A DNA stretch of 64,000 nucleotides from Galeopsis tetrahit. Taxonomy: Eukaryota; Streptophyta; Magnoliopsida; Lamiales; Lamiaceae. The position numbers and the translations under genes are program-made. The stretch is taken from positions 80,779,727 through 80,843,726 of the forward strand of contig OY776119.1 in assembly GCA_963675135.1 (NCBI GenBank), given 5' to 3'. The notes below the pieces were generated by a model that saw only the letters and a program-made list of their open reading frames with translations, did no database searches and was not told the origin of the DNA. This document shows, in pieces, positions 12,441 through 25,134 of this stretch; position 1 is the first letter of the stretch, and each line of letters opens with the position of its first letter.

Positions 12441-12732
12441 ACCCTTCTAGGTATCATGTATACCCATTTTTATCTTTACCTACATGTTATAAAGATTATG
12501 AAAAAAAGAAATCAAGAATTTGGTCAATAATTTTACTTATACCAAATGAGCTAGTTTATAGGCTTTAAGTGTGGGCAAACAGGTTGAAACTTTTTAAAAT
12601 AATTTTCTAATTTATTTGTAAGTGATCGAATTTTGAGTAAAAATGTTAAAACTCTTTAAAAGAATTTTCCAATTTGTTTGCAAGTGATTGAATTGTGGGT
12701 TTATATATAGTCAAACAAATTATGTTTGAGAG

Positions 12733-12970
12733 TGTTACATATAAAAGAAGACAAATAAATAATAGGAGTAAACAAATAGATTGAGCAGTTAGTTAGGCAG
12801 TTTAGACTTAACCGCCTAAAGCCTACTTGTATATATAATTGAGTACTCATCCTATTTTGGTTGTTGAATAATATTGAACCTTTCGGCTTAGGCTTGGGCG
12901 GAGAAATCCGATTTATCTCGTTACTATTCTTCTTTCGTTCTTAACACTTCTTGGAGTCTTTCTACTAACA
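12733..12970 (+). repeat. 5' LTR of the chromovirus
   Basis: 238 bp, TG...CA ends. Base-by-base reading finds no difference from the 3' LTR. Confidence 0.95.
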
Positions 12971-12993
12971 ATTGGTCTCGACCTGCCGTTTCG

Positions 12994-13779
12994 ATGACGG
13001 GAACAAGAACCGATACTCGTTTGGATACATTGGAAACGTTGGTAGGAAGGCTTACTCAATGTATCGAGCAATCCAACAAGCGACATGACGCCGTCGACAC
13101 CACCTTGGCGGCTATCCAGCAAACCCTTTCCCAACTGGTCAAAGAAAAGGGCCCAGCCCAGGAAGAATCGTCCTCTGCCGCCCCAGTACCATCCGCTACC
13201 GAACCCCAAACCATTCTCTCCACCGCCGGATTTCGGCCCACCTTTAAGTTCGATCTTCCTATGTTTTCCGGGGACAACCCCTCCGCATGGATCGCAAGGG
13301 CCGGACAATTTTTCTCCGTCCACAACACCCCTACGGATATGCGCGTCGACATGGCTCTCATCGCCATGGAAGGAAACGCACTGCATTGGATGCAATGGAC
13401 CTTGAAACGGTTTCCGGGGATCAGTTGGCAGAAATTTTCGCTGGAATTACTAAAACGTTATAGCGAGGACCCCAGACATAACCCACATGAAATTCTTGCA
13501 GCAACTACTCAGACCGGCTCAGTGGGCGAATACGTCGACAACTTTATTGCGCGACTTTCTGCGGTTTCTGACCTAACGGATTCGGCTGCCTTGGGCCTTT
13601 TCTTGAACGGCCTCCGAGAGGACATCCGGCTACGCATCCGATCGAGAGACACGGACGACCTTGGAGCCGCTGTACTTGTCGGCAGAGAAATCGAACGGGA
13701 AGTGGATTCCCTTCGCCCGTCCCCGACTCGGGGGTACTCAGGTTCATATCGGCCATCTACGGGTCGAGGTGGTGGCTAA
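12994..13779 (+). pseudogene. Chromovirus gag, 5' part up to an in-frame stop
   Basis: An open frame of 261 codons encodes the N-terminal coiled coil (DTLETLVGRLTQCIEQ) and the retrotransposon gag domain (PMFSGDNPSAWIARAGQFF, LHWMQWTLKRF, LFLNGLREDI). It starts 23 bp after the 5' LTR. A TAA at 13777-13779 ends it; the downstream frame is the same and continues straight into the CX2C zinc-knuckle region (CFRCREPFSPTHVC) and pol. The stop could be a point mutation or a read-through signal; other elements of this type usually have one continuous gag-pol. Confidence 0.85.
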
Positions 13780-13797
13780 TCTTCGACATACAATCGG

Positions 13798-16700
13798 GTG
13801 TCTTTTCCCATCTCTTCGACCCCTTGGCGACCTTCCAATTCGTCGCCAACTCCAAATTCTCACACCGGACAACCGCCAACCAAACCACCTCAACCGCTCA
13901 CTGAAACCGAGTCGTCTTCCGCCTCTTCTCGGCCGCGACCAACTCGCCAGATGTCCAGCTCGGAATACCAAGACCTTCGCTCTCACGGTTTATGCTTTCG
14001 ATGCCGCGAACCCTTCTCGCCGACCCACGTCTGCTCGCAACGATCACTCCGCGTTATGGTCGTTCTTGATGACCCGGAAGAGGCGGCTCTCCACGACTGC
14101 GAAGTTCTTGAAGATCAACCGACGCCCATTCCAGAACCAGACTCTTCTATTGAACTAACGGCCACAGCCGCGTGTGGGTTCGATGGCCCTCATACATTGA
14201 AGGTTTTGGGCCTCATCGGCGACTATCAAGTCGCAATTATGATCGATAGTGGAGCTACACACTGCTTTATTTCACCTCAGATTGTTCAACGCCTGAAATT
14301 GGCCATTGACCCATCCGCCACCCTTCCGGTCAAGCTCGGCGATGGAAACCATGTTCTTACAAATGGGTGTTGCTCTTCCCTAATTTTAACTATCGCTTCA
14401 GTCCAATTCAAAATCTCAGCCTATGTATTTCCTGTTACAGGGATCAACATTATTCTCGGCGTTTCTTGGTTGGCTGGCCTTGGGGACATTCGCGCAAATT
14501 GGGCGACTCTCACGATGTCCTTCGTCCACAATACCATCCCTGTCACCATCCGAGGCATTCTAGGACTGGAACGTAGGCAGATCACAGCAATTTCAGCCCT
14601 TAAGCTCGACGAGGTGGATCAATGTTGGATTCTGTGGCAACTGGAAGACTCCCAATGCACAACCCCGACTGTTGACCGCACGCATCCTGACCTCCAACGC
14701 CTCCTCGACGAGTTCGCCTCGATCTTGGCCCTGCCGACCGCTCTCCCACCTTCGCGATCTTGCGACCACAGGATACCCTTAAAGCCAGGTGCGGAACCCG
14801 TGTCGGTACGACCATATCGTTACAGCACCACACAAAAGGATGAAATCGAACGATTGGTGACGGAAATGCTGCGTGCCGGGCTTATTCAACCTAGCACGGG
14901 ACCCTATTCTAGCCCGGTGCTTTTGGTCCGGAAAAAAGATCACAGCTGGAGATTTTGTGTGGATTACCGGGAGCTCAACAAGCGAACAATTCCCGATAGG
15001 TACCCTATCCCTGTCATCCAGGAGCTGTTGGACGAGCTGCATGGTGCATCTTGGTTTACCCGCCTGGATTTACGCGCGGGCTACCATCAAATCCGCCTTG
15101 CGGCCGATGATATCCAAAAAACCGGGTTCCGAACACATTCGGGGCATTATGAGTGGATCGTGATGCCTTTCGGTCTACAAAATGCACCATCGACCTTCCA
15201 ATCGGCAATGAATGATCTGTTTAGGCCACATCTTCGCCGCTTCATCCTCGTCTTCTTCGACGATATTCTGATATACAGCCCCGATTGGTCGTCCCACCTC
15301 CAACATTTGCGCATCACACTTCACCTCCTGACCACGAACTCTTTTTCGGTGAACCCAAAAAATGTGCCCGGGCGAGGCAATCTATTGAATATTTGGGGCA
15401 TATTGTGAGCCACGAAGGGGTGCAGATGGACCCCTCCAAAACAGAGGTTGTATTGACATGGCCAACGCCGAACACTATTAAACAAGTTAGAGGATTTCTG
15501 GGCCTTACAGGTTACTATTGAAGATTTATTCAGAATTATGGACTGTTGGCACGACCTCTCACGGATCTTCTAAAAAAGGACGCTCAAGCAAAACTGGTAT
15601 GGTCGGCCTCGGCGCAGTAGGCGTTCGCCTCCCTTCAGAAAGCCATCACGACAGCACCAGTGTTGGCACTACCCGATTTCTCGATGGGCTTTGTGGTCGA
15701 ATGCGATGCTTCCGGACTGGGAATTGGGGCTGTTCTCATGCAACGAGGGCGTCCGATTGCGTTCTTTAGCAAAGCTTTATCACCCACGAGCAAAGGAAAA
15801 TCCATGTATGAAAAAGAATTAATGGCCTTGGCTCTTTCGGTCACCCACTGGAGACAATATTTGATCGGCCGCCCCTTCACAGTTCGCACCGACCACCGGA
15901 GCCTTCGTCACCTCCTTCAGCAGGCCATCGCGGCGCCCTGCCAGCAATTTTGGGTGGCTAAACTCCTGGGGTTCGAATTTACAATTGAATATAAAACAGG
16001 ATCTAGTAACGCCGCAGCGGATGCCCTTTCACGCAGAGAAGGCGAGGTCCAGCTTGATGCCATCTCTATACCACAATGGATTGATTGGGAACGGCTCCGA
16101 ACGGACACCAAATCCGACCCCACATACGGGCCGATTATAAGGGCGATCGAGGCAGATGACAAGGGCGCTACAGGGCCGTACACACTCGTCCGCGACCTGC
16201 TGTATTATAAGGGTCGCCTAGCCGTTCCGAAGACGAAAAGATGGACTGAACAGATGCTGCACGAATTTCACTCCACACCAATTGGAGGTCACTTGGGCGC
16301 CTATCTCACTTATCGGCAAATTGCCAACAATGTTTTTTGGCCAGGAATGATGAAATCAGTCACCGAGTATGTTGCGGCTTGCATTCCCTGCCAACGAAAT
16401 AAAACCGAGACGCGCTCCCCCGCAGGCCTATTGCAGCCCCTCCCAATTCCGGATAAGATATGGGAAGATATCAGTATAGACTTTATTACGGGTCTCCCTA
16501 AATCGAACTCATGGGACGTAATTTTGGTGGTCGTTGACAGACTCTCGAAGGGCGCCCATTTCATCGGATTAACCCACCCTTACTCAGCAAGAGACGTCGC
16601 TGCAGTGATGGTCCGCGAAGTAGTTCGACTTCACGGGATTCCGCGATCAATCGTCTCCGATAGGGATGCGGTTTTCTTAAGCAATTTTTGGAAGGAGATT

Positions 16701-17588
16701 TTTAAAGCCACGGGTACCCAGCTCCGGATGAGCTCCGCTTACCATCCGGAGTCCGATGGCCAGACGGAAGCCATGAACAGATGCCTCGAAACTTATCTTC
16801 GCTGTTTTACTTTTGAACACCCTCGACGGTGGGCTTTTTGGCTTTCATGGGCGGAATTCTCTTTTAATACAAGTTTTCATTTTTCGACAGGTTGTTCGCC
16901 ATTTGAAGCTATGTATGGCCGTCCTCCTCCGATTATCACGCAGTTTTTACCAGCGGAGATTAGGGTTAAGGCCGTGGCAGACGAGTTGCAGGCCCGGGAC
17001 AAGATCTTACAAAGCCTCCGGTACCATTTAGGACGGGCTCAGCAGCGAATGGAGGCCGCCGCCAACAAGCACCGCCGCGACGTAACATTCAACGTGGGCG
17101 ATCACGTTTTCCTCAAATTTAGACCATATCGACAGGCTTCCTTGTTCAAACGACTGAATGTCAAACTAGCTCCTCGTTACTTTGGTCCATTTCCGGTACG
17201 TGAACGAATTGGTTCTGCTGCTTATCGGTTGTTATTACCCGAAGGAACGCGACTACATCCAGTGTTCCATGTGTCGCAATTAAAGAGGTTGGTAGGTGAG
17301 GGCACGGCAGTCTCAAAACTCCCTCCAGAATTGTGCGATGACTTTCCAGAATTTCTTCCAGAAAAGGTGATACGCGGCCGTGAGATATGGCGCGGCGATG
17401 ACAGGGTGCCACAGGTTTTAGTGGGTTGGAAAGGCCTCCCTGACGAGGACGCAACGTGGGTTGATACCGTCTACTTTCGTTCTCAATTTCCGGACTTCCG
17501 CCTTGAGGACAAGGCGTTTTTGGAGGGGAAGGGAGTTGTTACATATAAAAGAAGACAAATAAATAATAGGAGTAAACAAATAGATTGA
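13798..17588 (+). pseudogene. Chromovirus pol (PR-RT-RNase H-IN-chromodomain), disrupted
   Basis: Protease: DSGATHCF near codon 148 of the first segment. Reverse transcriptase: VDYRELNKRTIPDRYPIP, with the FFDDILIYS catalytic box near 15,253. RNase H: VECDASGLGIGAVL. Integrase: HHCC finger (16,240-16,390), then core acidic residues near 16,475, 16,657 and 16,765. The chromodomain (VLVGWKGLPDEDATWVD) is at the C terminus, and the frame runs about 50 bp into the 3' LTR. Three lesions: a one-base loss in the A-run at about 15,356-15,362, TGA at 15519-15521 and TAG at 15618-15620. The copy is therefore not autonomous as read. Confidence 0.9.
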
Positions 17589-17774
17589 GCAGTTAGTTAG
17601 GCAGTTTAGACTTAACCGCCTAAAGCCTACTTGTATATATAATTGAGTACTCATCCTATTTTGGTTGTTGAATAATATTGAACCTTTCGGCTTAGGCTTG
17701 GGCGGAGAAATCCGATTTATCTCGTTACTATTCTTCTTTCGTTCTTAACACTTCTTGGAGTCTTTCTACTAACA
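17537..17774 (+). repeat. 3' LTR of the chromovirus
   Basis: 238 bp, identical by eye to the 5' LTR; followed by the GAGAG target duplication. Confidence 0.95.
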
Positions 17775-18201
17775 GAGAGCCATACTAACATCCAAAAAAA
17801 AAAAAAGTTAAACACACTCAATATTTTTTATGATTAAAACAAATATTGACTAAGTTGCCATTTAAAATTTTTTGGCGAAGTACGACTTGTTCGACCGAAA
17901 GAGTGTGTAAATATACATGAACTAGCGGTCGAACACCTGTGTATACGTACACGAACTATCGGTTAAACATTGTTCATATCACATCATATTCACACATGAC
18001 AACAAAAAATAGACGGATCAAATATATCAAACTCAAAAAATTTATGCAATTACTGACCAACTTATTCAATTATAGTTTATATACAATATAAACACTACAA
18101 ATCAGGTAAACAGTTGAAATTTTTAAGCACACATAAATCCTAGAAATTTAGAATACAGTATATGGTGAGAGAAAAAAAGGGTTACAATATGGGGAATATT
18201 A

Positions 18202-18295
18202 GGGTGTGTTTTAAAACTCTACAACTGCTTCTAAAATCACTTATTTTTAAAGCGGTCTCTCACAACTTTTCTTTGTAGAGTTTCAAAATACACCC
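18202..18295. mobile_element. Very short Tourist-like MITE (94 bp)
   Basis: The ends GGGTGTGTTTTAAAACTCTA and (reverse complement of right) GGGTGTATTTTGAAACTCTA are flanked by TTA on both sides (18199-18201, 18296-18298). No coding capacity. Confidence 0.82.
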
Positions 18296-18502
18296 TTATT
18301 AGTTGATTCTTATATTTTAGTGGAATGTACTTAACATTTTTTTTTGGGGTTAGATTGGCTCCCATTATGTTTTATCTCCTACCAAACATCGTATATGGTA
18401 GGTTGAAAAATAAGAATAAATATATTTTTTTGATTATATTTGTAAATTATACATTCAATTAAATTAAAAAGTTATACTCCCTCCCTTCAAACTTAATAAA
18501 TA

Positions 18503-18733
18503 CTCCCTCTGTCCAGCTTAACTTTCATACTTACTCTTCATCCCATTTTTAAAAAATATTATAATAAATATAATTTTGGGATACAATTTTATAAAAAAAT
18601 AAATAAGTATATGTATGTACCATAAAAATAATGACATTGAATATAATATTTTAAATATTGTATGAGTGGAATTTCTAAAAGAATAAAAACCTAAAGTAGG
18701 TGTGAAAGTTATCATGGATGGAGATGGAGGGAG
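18503..18733. mobile_element. Stowaway MITE
   Basis: 231 bp; left end CTCCCTCTGTCC, right end (reverse complement) CTCCCTCCATCTCC, TA target duplication (18501-18502, 18734-18735). These are the Tc1/mariner-type Stowaway hallmarks. Confidence 0.88.
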
Positions 18734-19166
18734 TATATCTTTTAATATATTAATACAGTACATATTTTACTTTTTACATAAAATTTCTTAAAACTTGTAA
18801 CAAAGAAATCATATTACCCTACTTATTCTAGTTATTAACTTTGGAAGAGAAAATACAACTGTTAATATATTGTGATACAATTAAAAAAAAAATCGTCTTA
18901 TTTAAAAGTTAAAATTTATTAAAGAAATGCTAAAGAATGAATTCCTAACCATAGAAAATCCACTAAAGAGTATAGAGTGTGAGAGTTTGTTGCAGTGTGG
19001 ATGGGGGGCTATCGGATGAAAAACACTAGTCCTAAAGTGTCGATTTGATTTTGATTGCACAAACTCTAGAGTAGCACAAAACGTGGTGGTCCAGTTTCTC
19101 CATCGTCCTCTTCTCTTTTCAATTCAAGCTCACGGTATGTACTCTCCTCTCTAACACTCATTTGCC

Positions 19167-22100
19167 ATGGCTTATTCCTATTCATCATTCGCCTTCGCCG
19201 CCGCCGCCCTTCCCTCCACCTTTCTATGGCGGCCCCTTTTATCTTCACTCCCCCCAATCTTCTATTTCAAACCCAAGGTCAATTTCACTTCGATATGCTG
19301 CTAAACCTGATTGTTGCCTTTCTTCTATAAATCAAATCGAATCGAATCCAACTTTATTTTATTTTTTTCCAGGTTCTTAATCAACGTCCAAGATTTATAT
19401 CGACTACTACTGTCATGGCATCCAAAGAATCGGCTGACAACAACCCAGGCCTCCAGACTTCTCTCGATGAAGCCACCAAAAGCTATTTCTTGCAGCAAAC
19501 TGTAATTTCGCATTAATCTTTGTTATTTTGTAATTTTTTTTATTCTAATTGCCCCTAGTATTGTCCCTAATTCGTTTAGTTGCAGAATTCAAATGTGTGC
19601 ATTTATCTACATTCATATAGTAGTAGGCGAAATCAGTATTTATTGGTTTAATAGTCCAATTCTAATAATCTGGAAATGATGTGGGTATGTATACAACTTT
19701 TGGCTTATAAATCTTTGTTTTTGCTTTCAGATGATTCGGGTTAAAGACCCCAAAGTCAGTCTTGATTTCTACTCTCGGATTTTGGGGATGTCGTAAGTGC
19801 TCTTGATTTCTCCAACAAAAATGCAGCTTATATAGATGTTATTATCAAACTGGATACTTAGATATTAAACAGCTTCTTACATCTTTATTCTCTTCTTTAA
19901 GCATGCTTATATAGCTCAAATAAACTTGTTTGGAAATACCAGTCTCTTGTCAAGTGGTGATACCATCATTTGTGCCTTGTTAAATACAAGTCTAGATTTT
20001 GTTTAATAATGCTATTTTTTTGTTTTTTGTTTTGAGGGCAAAGATGAGGAGTGAATGAGGCAACGAGCGAAAGAATAAGTTTCAGAATTGCCTCTTGCAA
20101 GCTTTTGAAACTAGCCACAAACTTGTTGATTTTATTGATTGTGAACTGCAAATACTAAATTCTCTGACTGCAATTTCATTGCCAAAATTTGCAAACAGTT
20201 AGAATAGTGAGACGATGATTGTGAACACAAATGTAACTATTATGCAAGGGATATTGCCATATTGCTCAGTTCCATAAGCCTTCTACATCAAAACAACATC
20301 ATTACTTGTTTCGTTTAGCTTTCTGTTATACTATTGTGTTCTGGCCAACCTCCAAAGATTAGCAGATGTGAGGTCGTGCCCGCTGTTTCTATTCTGGTCA
20401 ACCACAAATTATACAAAATCACCATGCATATATATAGAGATAAAAATGCTTAATTTATCCAAATACGTAGTAATGGTTTATTTTTTTCTAAAGCAAACAT
20501 AATTTCTGGCTTTTACAGCTAAAACAAGGTAACTGCTTATGCTCTGCAATCAGCTACATCCCCCCATTATTACCACGTTTACTGCCTTTAACTGTTAACC
20601 CCTTATTACATCTCCATCACCCTGTATTATTATAATATATTAAATGATAAATTATAATTGTGTGTATGAGAGAGAAAGAGGGAGGGAGTTGGATGGTGAG
20701 GCTGAACTAGAAATTGGAAGAATTTTAATATAAAATTATACAACAATCAGAAATAGGGGCTCTTAAACAAATTTTTTATTCTGGCATTTCTAGAACAGGG
20801 GATAAATTTCTCTTTATTTAAGGGGAAATGATTAATATCTTTCCTTTTGCTTACAAATCATAGTATCTTCATACCACCTAGTACCATTTTTTGTCTGAGT
20901 CACACCTCAAGTAAGAAAATGATTGTATCCATCTTTTGCATGTTTTGAAACTCAACGTCTACATCTCTTTGCAATTAAATGATTGGTAATCCCCAATTTT
21001 TGGGATCATTGACTAACTCTAGTTTCTTGATTATTTTCTTGCTACAGATTGCTTAAAAGACTGGATTTTGAAGAGCTGAAGTTTACCTTGTACTTTTTGG
21101 GATATGAGGTTAAAATCCAATGTTGTACGCTAAAGTTTATACATCATGTTGGACTTTTCTACTTTTCTGCTTTGCTTGCTTATTGCTGTATAAGTGCTGG
21201 ATATGTGCATTTGGTATGTGTAGATGGTAATTCTTTCTAGACCTCTAAAATCATTTGTGCATGCGTGGCTCAGGACACATCATCAGCTCCCAGTGATCCC
21301 ATTGAGCGCACAAGTTGGACTTTCGGTCATAAAGCTGTACTTGAGCTCACTCAGTAAGAGCTCTCTTCTCTTTAAATATACATTGTAAGAGAAACATAAA
21401 AGCTTAAATATCTCCCATGACCTAACTATCATGATTTGTCACAGTAACTGGGAAAGTGAACCTGATTTTAAAGGCTATCACAATGGGAACTCGGAGCCTC
21501 GTGGTTTTGGTACGTGAAATATTTAACTCGTACATACTTCTGTTTGACCCATTTATTCTTCAGATGAGATCCTGCTGTCACGATTTTCCTTGGAGTGTGG
21601 ACATCTGTTGTATTTACATCCCTAGAGATGTTTATAATGCCTACATTAAAACTTTTGTCCAGTTGCTGTCGTATTATTGACTTCACTTAGAGATGTTTAT
21701 ACAAATAAACTTTGCGCAAACATTATTTTCATGTAATATAAAGTGTGGTAAAGAGACTTTAAGCACAGTACTTTCAAATACTTTTATATGAATAGAAGGC
21801 TTGCAATTGTGAAACTCTGTGTCTGGTTTCTCTATTTGATAGTGTTCAAAACGTCATGAGTATTGGAGACAATTTTTTGGGTTTGTTAGATAACACACAT
21901 ATTCTTTACTTGTTTTCCATTGCTATCTAACATATGCACACAAGCGCAACACCCATGAATGAACTTCGTTGCATCTGAATATGTGGAGTAACAATTAAGT
22001 TCATGGATAACTCCTACAATAGTTTCTTGACCCAGTGCTGAAGATCTTATGCTTTTTACTGTTATACATACTGGAGCTTACAGTCATGAGATGCATTTGA

Positions 22101-22750
22101 TCCTCTTCGATTTCTCTTTGATTTGTGGACTGGGATGGTCTTGACAGCAGGGACATTTGTGGAATTTTTTCGTCCTTTATAATATTTGGAACTAACATGT
22201 AGTGGCCTGCTTTCAGGACACATTGGTATAACGGTTGATGATGTGCACAAGGCATGCCAGAGATTTGAAAGTTTAGGAGTGGAGTTTGTAAAGAAACCTG
22301 ATGATGGTAAACTATATAGTTTTATTTTATGAGATAATTTCTCTTCTTTCTTCTAATATATATTTCTGTAAAGAAACCTATTTTAAAACTCGAATATAAA
22401 ATAATTTAGCTGGGAAAATTGGGAGAACTGTAATAAGTTATAGAATTGTTTCATTAATGTTCTTTCTCTATCTTTAGTGACGAGAAGCATTTTTAAGTGC
22501 TACTGTTACTAACTAATTGAGGGGTATTTATTATCTTAAAAATTGAAGTTAATTTATGCAAGAGTTGGAATTCACTTTTCTTGAACTATTCTTAAAGTTT
22601 AATTTGAATTCATCTTCAATTTTTTTGTTCCTACTCAAAATTGCAGGGAAAGTTAAGGGCATAGCGTTCATCAAGGATCCTGATGGCTACTGGATCGAAA
22701 TCTTTGACACTAAATCAGTAGCCAAAGGAACTGCTCAGGCGGCCGTTTGA
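19167..22750 (+). CDS. GLX1: Lactoylglutathione lyase (glyoxalase I), probably plastid-targeted
   Basis: The enzyme isomerises the hemithioacetal of methylglyoxal and glutathione to S-lactoylglutathione, the first step of methylglyoxal detoxification. Eight exons join in frame: 19167-19277, 19373-19501, 19731-19792, 21048-21108, 21274-21353, 21445-21509, 22217-22306 and 22647-22750, giving 233 residues. The four metal ligands of the eukaryotic enzyme are visible: Q79 (QQTMIRVKD), E145 (AVLELTH), H171 (GFGHIGI) and E217 (YWIEIFD). It is the short, single-domain form. The first about 50 residues are Ala/Ser-rich without acidic residues and look like a plastid transit peptide. A second in-frame ATG (M52, MASKES) would give a cytosol-sized enzyme, so two products are possible. 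The longest introns are between exons 3 and 4 (1.26 kb) and exons 6 and 7 (0.7 kb). No lesion was seen. Confidence 0.94.
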
Positions 22751-22884
22751 TCTTTCTGATGTACGGTAATGGATGTTTTTTCATTTTATCGAGTTTGTGT
22801 TGTGAAGTAGATGAATGAATGAATTCTCTGAGAATTTCTTCAACCCCTTGAGAAATGCTACCATGTGATCTCGATTACTTTGGT

Positions 22885-22890
22885 AATAAA
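22885..22890 (+). promoter_or_regulatory. Probable polyadenylation signal of GLX1
   Basis: AATAAA lies 135 nt after the stop codon in a T-rich 3' region. Confidence 0.5.
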
Positions 22891-24933
22891 TTGATGCAAA
22901 CTTAAATCTGTGTGGTATGTGCTTTAATAATTTGGTGTTTTTTGATCTATCTATTTACTTTTTTGCTTTTTTTTTTTATACTATGGTTTAATTTACAAAA
23001 CAAAGGTTTAAGATGGCAGGAGGGTTCATAAATTATAACACCCTTGTTCCTAATGACTTGAAGTTTGCAATAATCCCACCTGAATTAAGCTTTCTTCCAT
23101 TAGAACTCTTTGGACGAGGTACTACAAATGAGAGTTAATTCTAAATCATGACTAACATGAAAAATACCTCTAATGCAAAAGTGGCTGACTCGATTTTTGG
23201 CTTCTGGGTGTCCGGTCAAAAAAACCGGCGTAGGCGGCGCTCTGGATTTTATTTTTTTTGGCATACGTGTTCGATTTGGGCGATTGTGCACACTATTCGA
23301 TTTGGACTTTTTGTTGAATTTGAATTTTGTTTTTATTGTTGAGAAATTGCGGAGAAAAATTAAAAATAAAATATATAGGTGGCCTAGGAGCTTGGTGACT
23401 TACATTAGCTCGACTATCCATTTTCGAGTTATGCATTTTGGTATTGTTTTATTAGTGTTAAATTGGGAGCATAATTTACTGGGGTTTGATAATATGTAGT
23501 GAGAATCATATAATTTTGGCATGGTTTGGTTTAAATTAAAAGTCCTCGTAGCACTACTCAAGACTTCTCTTTAGTTTTCTAATTTTCTTTTTTATTAATC
23601 TGCATTTTAATTTAAAATTAAAATTTGAATCACATCTTTAATTAAGTGGAGAATCTCAATCAATTTCTTATTTTTTTATGTTATCTGTATCTTTTAATTA
23701 AGGCCATAAATTTAATTACGAGAATGATAATTGACGTAAAATTAATCTCTTTTTTTCAAGTAATTAAATAAATATTAATACTGTAATTATGTTTATAAAT
23801 TTTTGAAATTAAATCAATATTTAAAGTATTCTAATGAAAAGTAAACTTTTTTTAATTAATTTCTTCATCCGTCCTTGTAAGCTACCTATTTTGTCAAAAA
23901 CAGGCATTTCAGCATAAACTATTCCTTTTCTAAAATATCAAAATATATCATAACATTTTTCCCCCACTCTTTCTATCTCTCGAGTTTTTCTCAAATGAAG
24001 TCAAATACAAATGTAGGATCAAATAAAGTCAAATAAACGAAATCTAGAAGCCATCAAAATCAGTAAGTAATAATCAATTGAATCTTAAAAAATTACTAAA
24101 TCAAAAATTGCAGAAACCTTAGAAATTGAACCCTGATTTCCGAATTAAAATTAAAAACATTATAAAAAGTAAACTTTAACAACAAAAACTTGCGTGAGAC
24201 AAATTAACGTTCATCTCTTTAAAAGTGTTAAAGAGACATGTCTAAATTATAGTTCGTCTCACCATAAGAGAGTCTCACGCCCTAACTTTGTGTTGCCGTG
24301 CTTGATAATCTTTTTACAAATATTTTTCTACTCCCACACAATTGTACGAGATCATCGTAGTAAGAATTAAGAAAATGCACTCACTGATGAAGAAATAAAA
24401 ATGTTGAATCTTATGAATTTAAAAGTACGGAGTGATCCTACTAATACTATTTAAAACTTCATTATGTTAAGGGTGTTTTACATTATGTATTTGTCAATAT
24501 AGGCCTTCTGATTGTTTTATTTTAGATACGAGTTAAAGACCACTTAGGAGAACACGTAAACTATTAAAACCATAATTAATTCTAAAATCCACTTGTTCAA
24601 TTTTTCTGATTCATATATCGTGTTTTACTAATATTTCATCCTTCTAAATTTTTAACATATGTCACTCTCAATATTATAGGTCGTTAATTATTTTTAATGT
24701 GACACATGTCAATCATTCATATAGTGGAACACTAAAATTGAAACATGTGATCTCATCCGAAAAAACACAATCGGTTGATGGGAGGAGTGTTTTTTTCCTC
24801 ATTAGATACTCTTATTACGTTTTTTTTTACTAATAATCTATTATGTTAAATTAAACTATGATTAAAATTACACCAGTTTTTACTTTTTTTCTTTTCATCG
24901 ATATTAACGGGCAGATATCAACCTTTTTAATAA
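22891..24933. other. AT-rich spacer, no gene
   Basis: Short open frames around 23,148-23,499 lack recognisable domains. Between about 24,180 and 24,295 short inverted segments (gtgagac / gtctcac) suggest a decayed foldback element, without clear ends. Confidence 0.5.
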
Positions 24934-25134
24934 GGTAAAGTCTAGTATGCACTCGAGTGCATGCTGTGCACCCTAGTCCATGTGCACTTTTCAGTTTACT
25001 GACTTACACTTTTTGGTAATGGTGTTGCACTTTTCAATTATTACTCATTTACCAAAAAGTGTAAGTCAGTAAACTGAAAAGTGCACATAGACTAGGGTGC
25101 ACAGCATGCACTCGAGTTCATAGCAGACCAACCC
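24934..25134. mobile_element. Foldback MITE of the 'CACTCGAGTGCA' family (small copy)
   Basis: Almost the whole 201 bp forms one hairpin: arms of about 85 bp, each carrying TGCACTCGAGTGCATGC-like, CACCCTAGTC, GCACTTTTCAGTTTACTG and TTACACTTTTTGGTAA. A 9-bp duplication TTTTAATAA flanks it (24925-24933, 25135-25143), the Mutator-type length. The arm ends resemble those of the larger element at 30144-31248. Confidence 0.75.

Larger units (their letters stand above)
12733..17774 (+). mobile_element. Ty3/Gypsy chromovirus LTR retrotransposon, recent insertion
   Basis: A 5042-bp element lies between identical-looking 238-bp LTRs (12733-12970 and 17537-17774) that begin TGTTACATAT and end CTACTAACA. 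A 5-bp target duplication GAGAG flanks it (12728-12732, 17775-17779). A primer-binding-like TGG starts at 12973, and a purine-rich tract (GGAGGGGAAGGGAG, about 17522-17535) precedes the 3' LTR. Domain order is gag, protease, RT, RNase H, integrase, chromodomain, so it is a chromovirus. Size and short LTRs would fit the Reina clade; that assignment is inference. Its GC-richer body stands out from the AT-rich surroundings. Confidence 0.95.

Noticed and set aside
12913..13395. 160-codon minus-strand frame opposite gag
   Set aside because: A shadow of the GC-richer gag frame, without a known domain.
18518..18763. 81-codon minus-strand open frame
   Set aside because: It overlaps a Stowaway MITE almost completely.
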